Counted from the first letter of the stretch, positions 41,505 to 51,078 are shown. The stretch is 53,709 nucleotides of DNA from Cyanobacteria bacterium REEB67 (GCA_018971775.1 JAGXAB010000045.1:1-53709), one strand, 5' to 3'. Program-made: numbers and translations. Notes: generated from the sequence alone by a model not told the origin.

Positions 41505-41999
41505 GTGTTCAGAAGGATTTTGCTCACTGCCTTGTTGGCGATAGGCGCGGTATGGCTAGTGTGGTCAGTTTTTACGCACTTTGCTGGTGCCTCTGTGAAG
41601 CCAGAACAAGTCAGCAGGGATGCCAACACCGGAAATTTGAGCACCGCAGCTTCAGGACATGTGCATGATTCATCGGCTGAAACGTTTGATCAAGATGTTC
41701 TTAGTGCTGGGCAGCCAGTCTTTGTGGACTTCTATGCCACCTGGTGCGGCCCATGCCAGTTTATGACTCCTGTGGTCGATGAGCTATCAAAACAGTACCA
41801 GGGTAAGGTTCGGTTCTTTCGCGTCGATATCGACAAAAATCCTGGGCTTGCGGAGAAATACCAGATTCAAAGCATACCCGCCCTCAAGATTTTTGACAGT
41901 GGCAAAATCGTGGATGACGCTCTGGGTGTCACTGAAAAAGCTGTCCTGCGCGAAAAAATTGATCGAGTGATAAGTCTTAGAGGCATGAGCAAGCCATGA
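41505..41999 (+). CDS. Membrane-anchored thioredoxin
   Basis: 164 aa. N-terminal signal anchor (VFRRILLTALLAIGAVWLVWSVF), a linker, then a thioredoxin fold with VDFYATWCGPCQFM near residue 78-85 and the cis-proline segment IQSIPALKIF. I chose GTG at 41505 because longer starts lie before the predicted transcript start and inside the opposite glycosyltransferase. It would reduce disulphides outside the membrane. Overlaps the 44-aa gene by 4 bp. Confidence 0.85.
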   Translation: MFRRILLTALLAIGAVWLVWSVFTHFAGASVKPEQVSRDANTGNLSTAASGHVHDSSAETFDQDVLSAGQPVFVDFYATWCGPCQFMTPVVDELSKQYQGKVRFFRVDIDKNPGLAEKYQIQSIPALKIFDSGKIVDDALGVTEKAVLREKIDRVISLRGMSKP

Positions 42000-42130
42000 A
42001 GAATATCTGGACCGGATTTCTAGCCAAGCAAATTCCTGACTCCGCAGTGATTTTCAGTTTCGTTGCTTTCATACTGCTCTACTTTGCCCTTCAGTTGTGG
42101 ATTCTGCCCAAGCTAGGGTTTCCTACTTGA
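41996..42130 (+). CDS. 44-aa single-pass membrane protein
   Basis: ATG at 41996 overlaps the thioredoxin stop (ATGA). Product [16 protein letters not shown] followed by membrane helix [20 protein letters not shown]. The 4-bp overlap indicates translational coupling. Perhaps a partner or assembly factor for the thioredoxin. Family unknown. Confidence 0.65.
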   Translation: MKNIWTGFLAKQIPDSAVIFSFVAFILLYFALQLWILPKLGFPT

Positions 42131-42197
42131 CTGTCTCACGGCACTTGCTCGGTCGAGCAGCCCAATAAAGAACAGCAGTCACCAGAGAGACCACCTG

Positions 42198-44465
42198 ATG
42201 CTCACCCGTAACTCGGTTATTCTCCAACATTCAGCCTGCAGTCAGATTCATGCTGCAAGGTTGCAGCTTTGCAAAGCTGTACCTATTGCCGCCGCCATCT
42301 TGCTTGCCTTGCCCGTTCTTAGCGCTTGTAGCCTGCCATCTGGAGCCGGTATATCACCCCCAACCACCTCAGTATCAGAACAAAAGACGAACAGGCTTAT
42401 TCATGAAACTAGCCCCTACCTGCTAGAACACAGCCACGATCCAGTGGATTGGTATCCGTGGGGCGATGAAGCTTTCAAGAAAGCGAAGAAGGAGAACAAG
42501 CCAATACTCCTCTCAATTGGCTATCTGGCATGTCATTGGTGTCACGTCATGCACCGCGAGTCTTTTCAGGACCAAGCTACAGCAAGCATAATGAATCAAA
42601 ACTTCGTCAACATCAAAGTAGATAGGGAAGAACGACCTGACGTTGATGAGATCTACATGCGTGCGGTTCAAGCCATAACTGGCCGGGGCGGCTGGCCAGC
42701 CACCATTTTCTTGACCCCGGATCTAAAACCGTTTTATGCCGGCACGTATTTCCCCAATAAAGATATGCTCGGCTTGCCGAGTTTCCAGAAGGTCCTGATT
42801 TCAGTCAAACAGGCTTGGAATCAAGACCCTGCAAAACAAACCAAAGTCGGCGGCGAGGTTGCGCGCATCATCTCTGCTATCGATGTTCCGAGCCAAGCTT
42901 CGGCAGCGATCGGCGAGAATACGGTAAGCAGCGCCCTCCAGCCCCTCTTGCTGAGTGCTGATACCGCATATGGTGGTATTGGCGGATCGATGAAATTCCC
43001 CCTGTCGGGACCCATTTCCTTGTGCATGCGCGCAATGGCTAGCGGTTCAACAGGTAGCCAGCATCAGTTGTGCGAATCATTTGTCACAACTACTTTAGAC
43101 AAAATGGCTTATGGCGGCATTCACGACCATATCGGCGGTGGCTTCTTCCGCTACGCAACAGATAGACAGTGGCGAATACCGCACTTTGAAAAAATGCTCT
43201 ATGACAACGCGGCCATATCTCAAAATTACTTGGACGGATATCAGATTACAGGTAAGGCATATTGGGCTCAGACAGCACGAGACACACTCGATTTCTGCCT
43301 GGCAGAGCTGCGATCACCGGATGGCGCTTTTTTCAGCAGTCTTGATGCTGACAGCCAGGGAGAGGAAGGCGCTTTCTATACCTATACCCGACAACAATTG
43401 GCCGATATCCTTGGAAAGCAAGACACCAACTGGTTTGCAGACTCCTTCAGCGCCACCGCTGACGGCAATTTCCAAGATCACAAGAATGTGCTTTATCTCT
43501 CTGATTCACCAGAAGCCCTCGCTCGCCGCGATGGACTCTCGGTGGTGCAATTCCAGGAAAAGGTAGCTGCTCTGCGGGAAAAGCTTCTTGCTAAACGAAA
43601 TGATCGACCCCGCCCCCAGCGCGACGAAAAGGTGATCGCGGGTTGGAATGCACTTATGGTCTCTAGTCTGGTGAGAGGCTATAAAGTGCTCGGTGACAAA
43701 AAGTATCTGCTGGCCGCCACAAAAACGGCTCAGTTCCTTACTTCAAGGATGTCTACTGGCAACCACCTGCACCATGTATGGGCAGCTAATACCTTGGCCG
43801 GAGAGGGATATCTGGACGACTATGCCTTGACCGTCCAAGCCCTGCTTGATTTGGCCAGCGCAGATGCCAATCCAATTTGGCTTGCCAAGGCAAAAAGTCT
43901 CAATGAAGTGATTTTGCAGCAATACGGCGATGAGAAGACAGGCGACTTCTTTTACACTGCGACCTACCAAAATCAACCGATCTGTCGAACCAGAAATTCT
44001 AGCGACTCAGCAACGCCATCTGGAACAGCTATTGAAGTTCTGAACCTACTCCGGCTCGGACAAATAACTGGTAACTCCGCCTACCTGGCAAGAGCCGAGC
44101 AAGTCCTCAAGTCCTATAGTGCTGGTGCGGTAAAAGATCCGATTGCCTCTAGTTCCATGCTCAATGCATTGGAATATTTTCTACATTCCAAAACCAGCAT
44201 TATCACTATTTTGCCAGCGAGCGGCTCAGTGCCAGCCGACATATCTGCCACCGTATTTGGGACCTATTCCCCAAACACAAGCATGTTGCTCTTTAGGTTT
44301 TCCGATCTTCCCAAAGCCCCTGACTCAGTGCTCAAGGGCAAGAAACCAATTGATGGCGCGACCACCGTTTATGTTTGTGAGGATATGGTTTGCGACAAGC
44401 CGATCACCGATGCCGCTACGTTGAAACGCAGGCTTATGCAGCTGTCCCAGGCGCACAAGCTTTGA
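42198..44465 (+). CDS. yyaL: Exported YyaL/DUF255 protein (thioredoxin-domain lipoprotein)
   Basis: 755 aa. The N-terminus is a lipoprotein signal ending VLSA-C (residue about 45). Then the thioredoxin-like DUF255 domain ([38 protein letters not shown]) and an alpha-barrel C-terminal domain like N-acylglucosamine 2-epimerase ([40 protein letters not shown]). YyaL is usually cytosolic, so the lipobox is unusual. Catalytic activity of YyaL is not settled. Third gene of the thioredoxin operon, 67 bp after the small gene. Confidence 0.9.
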   Translation: MLTRNSVILQHSACSQIHAARLQLCKAVPIAAAILLALPVLSACSLPSGAGISPPTTSVSEQKTNRLIHETSPYLLEHSHDPVDWYPWGDEAFKKAKKENKPILLSIGYLACHWCHVMHRESFQDQATASIMNQNFVNIKVDREERPDVDEIYMRAVQAITGRGGWPATIFLTPDLKPFYAGTYFPNKDMLGLPSFQKVLISVKQAWNQDPAKQTKVGGEVARIISAIDVPSQASAAIGENTVSSALQPLLLSADTAYGGIGGSMKFPLSGPISLCMRAMASGSTGSQHQLCESFVTTTLDKMAYGGIHDHIGGGFFRYATDRQWRIPHFEKMLYDNAAISQNYLDGYQITGKAYWAQTARDTLDFCLAELRSPDGAFFSSLDADSQGEEGAFYTYTRQQLADILGKQDTNWFADSFSATADGNFQDHKNVLYLSDSPEALARRDGLSVVQFQEKVAALREKLLAKRNDRPRPQRDEKVIAGWNALMVSSLVRGYKVLGDKKYLLAATKTAQFLTSRMSTGNHLHHVWAANTLAGEGYLDDYALTVQALLDLASADANPIWLAKAKSLNEVILQQYGDEKTGDFFYTATYQNQPICRTRNSSDSATPSGTAIEVLNLLRLGQITGNSAYLARAEQVLKSYSAGAVKDPIASSSMLNALEYFLHSKTSIITILPASGSVPADISATVFGTYSPNTSMLLFRFSDLPKAPDSVLKGKKPIDGATTVYVCEDMVCDKPITDAATLKRRLMQLSQAHKL

Positions 44466-44482
44466 TGGTGCGCCTGGGACAG
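44442..44482 (+). terminator. 15-bp inverted repeat spanning the yyaL stop codon
   Basis: CTGTCCCAGGCGCAC (44442-44456) and GTGCGCCTGGGACAG (44468-44482) with an 11-bp loop containing TGA. No T run follows, so it may stabilise the 3' end rather than terminate. Confidence 0.5.
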
Positions 44483-44526
44483 AATGCGTGAAACTAACAC
44501 CGATTTCAAAAGGGCACTGACCGCTC

Positions 44527-45120
44527 TCACTTCGGTCGCAGCGCCTTAACGAGCTTAACGTCAGGGTTGGCCGCTGATGCTTTCGACCCGGTCAAATTCC
44601 TGTACTTCTCCTTTGCTAGTCGCGCGTAATTCGCTGGACCATTGAATACCAATTGGTATGTGGCCAGCGCTACTTTGGTTTGACCATTGGCGGCAAACAA
44701 ATCGGCTGCTCGTATCCGCACTGCCGCACGCACGTATTCGAATTGCGGAAAACGCTTCGTAATCCCGAGCAGACTCATGACGTTCATGGCTCCATCATTG
44801 TCTGATGCTGATTCAGACAGAAGTTGCATGGTTTTTCCGTCACTAACTTGGTTGGCAAGGATGATGTCCGATTGCTCCAAGGACTTAGTCTCATCACCTA
44901 AAGTCGAGTACAAAGTCCGCAGCTCATCACGCTTTATGGGGTCATAATTGCCTGGATGCTGCCTGAACCAATTCTCTAACTGTGTTATCTTGCTTCCAAT
45001 AACTTGCGACTCGTTCACGACGACTCGATCAGAGGCTGGTCAAGCATAGCCTGGCCGCAATGAAATAGCCGACAGTGTGCAAAGCGCCGCCACAAGTATG
45101 ATTGGTTTAATATCGTGCAT
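44527..45120 (-). pseudogene. Secreted TPR-like protein with an in-frame TGA after the signal peptide
   Basis: From ATG at 45120 (TGAGGTAG upstream) the frame encodes a signal peptide, MHDIKPIILVAALCTLSAISLRPGYA, then TGA at 45040-45042, then continues open in the same frame for 171 codons (PASDRVVVNESQVIGS...). The stop falls exactly at the predicted signal cleavage site. The mature part is helical with TPR/HEAT-like content (AADLFAANGQTKVALATYQLVFNGPANYARLA). Most likely one CGA-to-TGA nonsense change, or Sec decoding; no clear SECIS hairpin follows. A restart at GTG 45018 would give a cytosolic 163-aa fragment. Confidence 0.6.
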
Positions 45121-45164
45121 GACTCTACCTCAATGCGGAAAGGACCTATGCTTCAGCTCGCGGG

Positions 45165-45644
45165 TTACATTGCTCGGTCGATTTTTCCTTGCAATTCAGC
45201 TGCGGATGCAAGCCCAGTTGATTCCTCGACGACCTTGCCGTCCTTGAATAGTTTGATGGCCGGAATCGCTTGTATGCCGTATTGCGATGCTAGTTGCGGA
45301 TTTTTATCTACATTCACTTTGATGACGGCTATTTTGCCCTCGTTGGACTTCGATAGTTTTTCGACTACGGGTCCCATCTTTTTGCAAGTGCCGCACCAGG
45401 GCGCATAGAAATCAACGAGCACTGGTTGTTTCGCTTCGAGAACATCTGCTTTGAAGGAACTATCTGACGTTTCCTTCACACCAACGTTACTTGCAATCTT
45501 CTTGCCGTCAGCACTTTCGGCTGATGACTTTGAGGCATTGCTCGGGCAGCCGCCCGCTGGACAGGCGAAGGTTGATGATGGCGATACCACCATAAAATTG
45601 GCGGCAATCAATGCTGTGGTGGCTAGTAAAACTGGTGACTTCAT
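45165..45644 (-). CDS. Secreted thioredoxin
   Basis: 159 aa. Signal peptide (PVLLATTALIAANFMVVSPSSTFA) followed by a short cysteine segment CPAGGC, then a thioredoxin fold with VDFYAPWCGTCKKM near residue 83 and IQAIPAIKLF. AGGAGAAAA precedes the ATG. It lies 85 bp after dsbD and has its own ECF-type promoter in that gap. Confidence 0.9.
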   Translation of the reverse strand: MKSPVLLATTALIAANFMVVSPSSTFACPAGGCPSNASKSSAESADGKKIASNVGVKETSDSSFKADVLEAKQPVLVDFYAPWCGTCKKMGPVVEKLSKSNEGKIAVIKVNVDKNPQLASQYGIQAIPAIKLFKDGKVVEESTGLASAAELQGKIDRAM

Positions 45645-45681
45645 GTTTTCTCCTGAGGAATTAGGCTGTCTATCACAATTA

Positions 45682-45710
45682 AATACGTAAGTAGGCTTCG
45701 GTTTATTCCC
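45682..45710 (-). promoter_or_regulatory. ECF-type promoter for secreted thioredoxin
   Basis: GGGAATAAAC (45701-45710), 13-bp gap, CGTATT (45682-45687). Start near 45676, 32 nt before the ATG at 45644. Confidence 0.7.
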
Positions 45711-45729
45711 GGTCTAAGCATTAACTGCA

Positions 45730-47571
45730 TCAAATCTCTTCTGGGGCCACTGATTCACTAAGCTTCTCCAGTAAGACAGCCTCAGTTAATATCTCCGGCA
45801 ACACAATCGGTTCTGTCTTCCCAGTGCCTGGAAAAATGACATACAGAGGCACTCCTGAACGGTGGAATTTATTTAGCATGTTGGTGATTGCTGGACTCTG
45901 TTTCGTCCAATCTGCACGCATCGTCACTATATGCGCTGTTTTTAGCTTATCTTTTACGGCTTTGCTCGCAAGAATGGTTGTCTCATTGACTTTACAGGTG
46001 AGGCACCAATCGGCGGTAAAGTCGAGAAAAACCGTTTTCCCTTGCGCGAGCTCCTCATTCAGCGCATCTGGATCGAATGACTTCCAGACAATCTCGTTGC
46101 TATCTGCATGGGCCTCACGCTTAACGTCGGTGCTCGTTTGACCAATCGCGAACTGGTCCCACTGATGTCCTATCAGGGCGTAGAAAGACAACCCACCGAT
46201 CGCAATGGCAAGCGACCAGACTACACCTTTGCGAAGAGCACCACTGGAGAGATCGGTGAACCTGCTGACGATCCATGAACACAGCGCAAGAGCCACTAAA
46301 AAACCAACTGTCAAAACGGTGCCGATTGCCCCAACTTCTGTCGCCAGGACGTACAGCAGCCACACCACCGTTGCTAATAAAACGAATCCCATCGACTCCT
46401 TCAGCTTCTCCATCCAGGCACCAGGCTTAGGCAAGAAACTTAGCCACTCAGGCTTGGTTGTCAAAACAAGGTACGGCAGCGCCATACCAACCCCAATGGC
46501 CATGAAAATGCTCAAAACGATCCACCAGGGCTGTGCAAAAGCAAAACCCAGCGCTGCGCCCAGGAAAGGGGCAGTACATGGGGTAGATAATGTTGTGGCC
46601 AGAACTCCTTTGAAAAACGTTCCTGCAATACCTTCCTGGTTGGCTAACTGATCCAGCTTTGCTTGTCCTGTCGGCACAGACACGTAAAACATGCCGAATA
46701 GGCTGAGCGCCATCAATGTCACGATGGCAGACATTGCAATTAGAAAGCCCGGATACTGAAACTGAAAACCCCACCCTACTTGCTGTCCGGCGGCTTTCAA
46801 CGCTATGACGATAAGAGCCATAAAAGCAAATGACACAAGTATCCCTGATGCAAACGTCGCTCCCAGCAATCTAGTCTGCTGAGTGCCGCCTGCACTGTGC
46901 TCCAATAGGCTCATTAGTTTTATTGCTATAACCGGTAAAACACACGGCATGAAATTCAAAATAATGCCACCGGTAAAGGCAAAAACCAAGTACAGCAGCA
47001 GATTTTGACTGTCGTCGGTCTTTGGCAGATCGGATGATGAAAGCGTTAACGGTGAACTGTTTGCGACTGATGCGACTGGCAATGAAGTCGAAACAGACGC
47101 ATGTCCAGGCACACAAGCGTTCTTGCACGACAACCATTTCACATCAGCAGCTAGTTCGACAGCGCGCGAACTGATGATTTTCGGCGGGTGAATAACCGCC
47201 GAGATGGTTGTTTTATCCTTATATCCCCGTGTGACAATGCCAGAATCCTTGAATGTTTCCGGAGTCTCCCACTCCAACTGCTCCGCCGTAAATCCTTGCG
47301 GCAATCGCCAATTTACTTGCGTTGGTAATCCAGCATCACCGGCGTCCTTATAATAGACATGCCAGCCCGGTTCTAGCTTCAGGAGCACTGACAATCTGAA
47401 CGGCTTTCCAGCTTCCACTTTCTTCGTATCAGCCAGCAGCTGTGCTTGAACCGGACTCTTCGTTGACTCGGTTTGCGATCTCGCCGACTCAAAAGGAAAA
47501 GTAAACACAACCAGCATGAACAAAGTTGTGAGTACCGTTGATACCGAATGCAACACCAGTGAATGTCTCAC
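45730..47571 (-). CDS. dsbD: DsbD-type thiol-disulphide reductase
   Basis: 613 aa. Signal peptide, then an N-terminal DsbD-like domain with SCKNAC near residue 147, a membrane core beginning near 190 with MPCVLPV and later STPCTAPF (the two redox cysteines that move electrons across the membrane), about eight membrane helices, and a C-terminal thioredoxin domain with ADWCLTCK near 522. It takes electrons from cytosolic thioredoxin to periplasmic thiol proteins. Full length for DsbD. Downstream of trxB by 27 bp, so it shares that transcript. Confidence 0.93.
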   Translation of the reverse strand: MRHSLVLHSVSTVLTTLFMLVVFTFPFESARSQTESTKSPVQAQLLADTKKVEAGKPFRLSVLLKLEPGWHVYYKDAGDAGLPTQVNWRLPQGFTAEQLEWETPETFKDSGIVTRGYKDKTTISAVIHPPKIISSRAVELAADVKWLSCKNACVPGHASVSTSLPVASVANSSPLTLSSSDLPKTDDSQNLLLYLVFAFTGGIILNFMPCVLPVIAIKLMSLLEHSAGGTQQTRLLGATFASGILVSFAFMALIVIALKAAGQQVGWGFQFQYPGFLIAMSAIVTLMALSLFGMFYVSVPTGQAKLDQLANQEGIAGTFFKGVLATTLSTPCTAPFLGAALGFAFAQPWWIVLSIFMAIGVGMALPYLVLTTKPEWLSFLPKPGAWMEKLKESMGFVLLATVVWLLYVLATEVGAIGTVLTVGFLVALALCSWIVSRFTDLSSGALRKGVVWSLAIAIGGLSFYALIGHQWDQFAIGQTSTDVKREAHADSNEIVWKSFDPDALNEELAQGKTVFLDFTADWCLTCKVNETTILASKAVKDKLKTAHIVTMRADWTKQSPAITNMLNKFHRSGVPLYVIFPGTGKTEPIVLPEILTEAVLLEKLSESVAPEEI

Positions 47572-47598
47572 TTCTTACCTCCCAAATCCTTTCTGCAA

Positions 47599-48633
47599 TT
47601 AGGCTACTGTTAAACGTTCAGCCTGAGCCGCTTTTTTCCGAACCTTTGTTTTTACATGCTCGACATCAGAAGCAATCTCACACGTGGTCGATGAAACGAC
47701 CGCTTTATGAGCCAGACCTTCAAGAAACCATTGAGCCTCTAAAGCGGCCATACAGCCACTGCCAGCGGCTGTAATAGCTTGCCTGTAACGCTCGTCTTGT
47801 ACGTCACCAGCAGCAAAAACGCCAGGGATCGCGGTTTTGACACCAACAGTCTTGATATAGCCGCTTTCCGTAAGCTCAAGTTGTCCCTCCAAGAGTTCGG
47901 TGTTGGGTTTGTGACCAATGGCTATGAAAACACCGTCAACGGCCAGTTCCGATATGGAGCCGGTGGCTACATTGCGCACCTTAATTCCAGTGACTGCTCC
48001 TTGCTCTACACCGAGAATCTCATCTAAGACTGAATCAACCAGTAGAGAGATCTTTTGCTGTTGCTTGACTCGCTCTACCATGATTGCCGAGGCGCGAAAA
48101 TGGCTCCGTCTGTGTATGATGGTGACGCTTCTGCAAAAGCGTGTTAGGAAGCAGGCTTCTTCAAGCGCTGTGTCGCCGCCGCCAACTACTACAACATCCT
48201 TGTCTTTAAAGAAGAATCCATCACAAGTTGCGCAGGCCGATACCCCATGACCCATCAACTTAAGCTCTGAGTCATGCCCGAGCAGCTTTGCGGATGCTCC
48301 CGTGCATACAATCAGAGTGTCTGTCAAAATCTCGTCCTGGCTAGTTGTGATCCGAAATGGCCGTCTTGTTACATCCACTGATTCGGCCATATCGTAAATG
48401 AGCCGAGTGCCGAACCTTTCGGCTTGTTTATGCATCTCCTCCATCAATTCTGGTCCTAGTATCCCCTTTGGGAATCCCGGAAAGTTCTCTACATCGGTTG
48501 TGATCGTGAGTTGTCCACCGGCTTGTAGTCCTTGAATTACCAGAGGATTAAGACCAGCTCTGGCTGTATATATCGCTGCTGTCAAGCCAGCTGCTCCTGA
48601 ACCTAGAATCGACACCTTCTCTTTGTATTGCAT
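47599..48633 (-). CDS. trxB: Thioredoxin reductase
   Basis: 344 aa. FAD site GSGAAGLTAAIY at the start, redox pair in SACATCDGFFF near residue 134, NADPH site VVGGGDTALEEACFL, and GVFAAGDVQD. It reduces thioredoxin with NADPH. A C-terminal tail of about 25 residues is longer than usual. AAGGAGGT precedes the ATG. Feeds electrons to DsbD and the two periplasmic thioredoxins encoded nearby. Confidence 0.95.
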   Translation of the reverse strand: MQYKEKVSILGSGAAGLTAAIYTARAGLNPLVIQGLQAGGQLTITTDVENFPGFPKGILGPELMEEMHKQAERFGTRLIYDMAESVDVTRRPFRITTSQDEILTDTLIVCTGASAKLLGHDSELKLMGHGVSACATCDGFFFKDKDVVVVGGGDTALEEACFLTRFCRSVTIIHRRSHFRASAIMVERVKQQQKISLLVDSVLDEILGVEQGAVTGIKVRNVATGSISELAVDGVFIAIGHKPNTELLEGQLELTESGYIKTVGVKTAIPGVFAAGDVQDERYRQAITAAGSGCMAALEAQWFLEGLAHKAVVSSTTCEIASDVEHVKTKVRKKAAQAERLTVA

Positions 48634-48691
48634 GAAAACCTCCTTGCCGGCCCTTGAGCTGGCTGTAAATACTCATCACCGCAGGCTGCGC

Positions 48692-49528
48692 TTACAAGCA
48701 GTTATGTCCGACTAATAGACTCATCTCATGCATGTTTTCAACGTGATTGATGAAGTCCAGCGCGGCATCCTCGGGCGACATGCCGTCGCACATTCTTATC
48801 GTCAGGCTCGCGAGTTCAGCGTAGCTGCTCACCTTTTGCTGCGATTTCTGCAAAATCAAATGGGTCAGTTCGCTAATGGAAACGATACTGCACCCATTCG
48901 TTTGACTCCTGCGAAATCCAGCCACGAAGCTCTCTTTCGGCTCACTGAGTTGAGCGTCTACGCTCTCGCCCCGTTCGACGGCATCCGCAATTTCCATTAC
49001 CGCATACTTGTATGCGCGAGTGCATAATGTGGGATTGAGGACTGGAGCCCATCCCTGAAAATGTTCTACGGTTGCTAGCGGCTCACTCGACGCTTTTGGA
49101 ACTCTGCCAGGATGTTCTAGTACCTCAAGCTCTAACCATTCAAAATCAGCCAATTCAGCGATCCAGGGTAGCTTCTCGGTCTGGCCATATTCGTGACATT
49201 GAAGATATTCAGCAAACCGCGCCGCTAGCCTATTTAGGTTGTAGTGCCGAGGGGGATATCGTTTGAAGTAATCGTCAACTGTCGCCTCCCAGTCCGCTGC
49301 CAAAATTTGCTCGCAGAGCGGATAGATTGATGACATTACTTCATGCCAGCCATATCGCAACAACTGACCGTACAACTCGATCCCCTCGCGATCGGCGCCC
49401 TCTCGAAACAAGATGACATCATCGCTTTCGCCGGCGGCGCCCTCGCTATTGAAAAAAGCGGTGAACGACTCCCTGTCCAGCCATAATGTCTTCAGGGTCG
49501 TTTGAATGTGCTCCAGTGATATCGTCAC
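48692..49528 (-). CDS. HvfC/BufC-like MNIO partner protein
   Basis: 278 aa. Resembles the DUF2063/HvfC family: LLRYGWHEVMSSIYPLCEQILAADWEATVDDYFKRYPPRHYNLNRLAARFAEYL, then ELADFEWLELEVL. These proteins deliver the precursor peptide to the MNIO enzyme. It overlaps the MNIO gene by 4 bp and precedes trxB by 58 bp, so a long minus-strand operon from 50430 to about 44527 is possible. Confidence 0.86.
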   Translation of the reverse strand: MTISLEHIQTTLKTLWLDRESFTAFFNSEGAAGESDDVILFREGADREGIELYGQLLRYGWHEVMSSIYPLCEQILAADWEATVDDYFKRYPPRHYNLNRLAARFAEYLQCHEYGQTEKLPWIAELADFEWLELEVLEHPGRVPKASSEPLATVEHFQGWAPVLNPTLCTRAYKYAVMEIADAVERGESVDAQLSEPKESFVAGFRRSQTNGCSIVSISELTHLILQKSQQKVSSYAELASLTIRMCDGMSPEDAALDFINHVENMHEMSLLVGHNCL

Positions 49529-50430
49529 GCCAACACCTCCTGGCAGTCTCTCTCTAAGCTTGCTGGCTCTACTGAGCGTGCCTCTCTACTTGCTTCGGAA
49601 GCAATGCCTCGGATACCAGCAATCTCAGACATGATTTCATTGAAGTCTGGAAAGTTTTGATCTCGCTCGAGCAAAATTGCGTTGACCTGCGTTTGCGAAA
49701 GCACGCAGCGCAACAAGTCGTACACCGGCTCAACAATGGCTGTTCCATGCGTATCGATGACCAGCTCCGCCGTTTTCTTGTGTCCGGCAATATGTACTTG
49801 CACCACACGTTCAAGAGGAATTTCGTTCAGAAACTTCTTGGCGTCGAAGTCATGATTGACCGAATTCACATATACATTGTTGACGTCAAGTAAAAGTCCG
49901 CAATCAGCCTGCTCCAATACCTCAGACAGAAATTCCGCCTCAGTCATTTCGCTGCCAGGTGACTTCATGTAATATGAGATGTTCTCGATCAAAAGCGGAC
50001 GATCGATCATTGCCTGCACCGTGCGCACTCGTTTTACAACGTGAGCGACTGCTTCACGAGAAAACGGCAAAGGCAGCAGGTCGTGAAAGTAAACGCCGCC
50101 CGCACCGGCAAAACACAGATGGTCACTCCACCAGGGAACATCGGTGCGAGCAAGTATTGATTTCAAAGATTGCAAATATTCAACGTCCAATTCATCTGTG
50201 CTGCCCACCGAAAGACTAAGTCCATGGGAAACTAGCGGGAATAACTCTTTAGCGCGCTCTAGCCGCTCGAAAGCCGCCCCGCCGACATCCATGTAATTCT
50301 CAGGAGTGAACTCAACGAAATCAATTCGCTCGCTGTTTTGAAATGTCGTATCAGCTAATTCTCGTCTTAAACCGAGCCCAACTCCCAATGTTGGGAGGCT
50401 CTTCTTTATACTTAAAAATTGATCGGTCAT
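49525..50430 (-). CDS. MNIO (DUF692/HvfB/BufB) peptide-modifying enzyme
   Basis: 301 aa TIM-barrel. Metal-binding features: DFVEFTPENYMD, PWWSDHLCFAG, LLIENISYYM, LLLDVNNVYVN, VHIAGH, DTHG and LLERD. MNIO enzymes hold two or three iron ions and oxidise cysteines of RiPP precursors to oxazolone/thioamide groups that bind copper. The precursor is probably the divergent 50680-50994 peptide. Promoter at 50491-50519. Confidence 0.92.
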   Translation of the reverse strand: MTDQFLSIKKSLPTLGVGLGLRRELADTTFQNSERIDFVEFTPENYMDVGGAAFERLERAKELFPLVSHGLSLSVGSTDELDVEYLQSLKSILARTDVPWWSDHLCFAGAGGVYFHDLLPLPFSREAVAHVVKRVRTVQAMIDRPLLIENISYYMKSPGSEMTEAEFLSEVLEQADCGLLLDVNNVYVNSVNHDFDAKKFLNEIPLERVVQVHIAGHKKTAELVIDTHGTAIVEPVYDLLRCVLSQTQVNAILLERDQNFPDFNEIMSEIAGIRGIASEASREARSVEPASLERDCQEVLA

Positions 50431-50490
50431 CAGGCATCCTCGCTTAGGACAGCATCCGGGTTTTTCGCCATCCTGATGCTGACATGCTTT

Positions 50491-50519
50491 TTAACGCTCG
50501 CCGCCGGTTCTTTATTCCG
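50491..50519 (-). promoter_or_regulatory. ECF-type promoter for MNIO operon
   Basis: CGGAATAAAG (50510-50519), 13-bp gap, CGTTAA (50491-50496). Start near 50485, 55 nt before the ATG at 50430. Confidence 0.65.
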
Positions 50520-50559
50520 CGCAAGTGCGACCTCAAATATTACTAATCTGGTCACTTTC

Positions 50560-50588
50560 GGGAATAAACGGTTCCGCTCTAACGTTCA
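50560..50588 (+). promoter_or_regulatory. ECF-type promoter for the bufferin-like precursor
   Basis: GGGAATAAAC (50560-50569), 13-bp gap, CGTTCA (50583-50588). Diverges from the MNIO promoter; the two -35 elements are about 40 bp apart. Confidence 0.7.
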
Positions 50589-50679
50589 GAATGCTGGGTA
50601 GTTATGGGAGCGGCAGAACATTGGCGTCTCACTGTTCGAAACGATGCCGCCCTAACTAGAACTGAAATAGGAGAAAATC

Positions 50680-50994
50680 ATGCAAGACAAGGCAAAAGTA
50701 CAACTGGCAACTGCTCTGGCTGCTACGCTCGGCTTTGCGATACATTCAAGCGCGGGCGCAACTGAAGGACTGAACCTACAACTTTCCAATAGCGAAAAGC
50801 AGTCGCCGTTCTACATTGCATCTAACGATACAGACTCCTCATCAAAGGGAAAGGATGGTTCCTGCAAAGGCAAAGAGAAAAAGTGCATGTTCAAAAAGAA
50901 AAAATCCAAGGGTGCAAGTGCCTCTGACAAAGGCAAGGAGGGCTCTTGCAAGGGCAAGGACGGCTCCTGTAAAACACAGGACCAATCCAAATAG
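50680..50994 (+). CDS. Bufferin-like (HvfA-type) RiPP precursor
   Basis: 104 aa. Signal-like N-terminus (LATALAATLGFAIHSSAGA), a spacer and a core with four cysteines in repeated motifs: GKDGSCKGKEKKC, then a lysine run, then GKEGSCKGKDGSC. Known HvfA-type precursors carry EGKCG repeats; here the repeat is (D/E)GSCKGK. The MNIO enzyme at 49525 likely modifies the cysteines and the product would bind copper outside the cytoplasm. AGGAGAAA precedes the ATG. A terminator follows. Confidence 0.85.
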   Translation: MQDKAKVQLATALAATLGFAIHSSAGATEGLNLQLSNSEKQSPFYIASNDTDSSSKGKDGSCKGKEKKCMFKKKKSKGASASDKGKEGSCKGKDGSCKTQDQSK

Positions 50995-51030
50995 ATTTAA
51001 ACCAGATTTCCTCTGACAATCCTGAAACCG

Positions 51031-51078
51031 ACAGTGAGCAGGTCATCGCCCCCGTGCGAGTCCTGCTCATTGTTTTTC
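51031..51078 (+). terminator. Terminator after the precursor gene
   Basis: ACAGTGAGCAGG (51031-51042) pairs with CCTGCTCATTGT (51062-51073) around a 19-nt loop, then TTTTTC. Confidence 0.75.
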
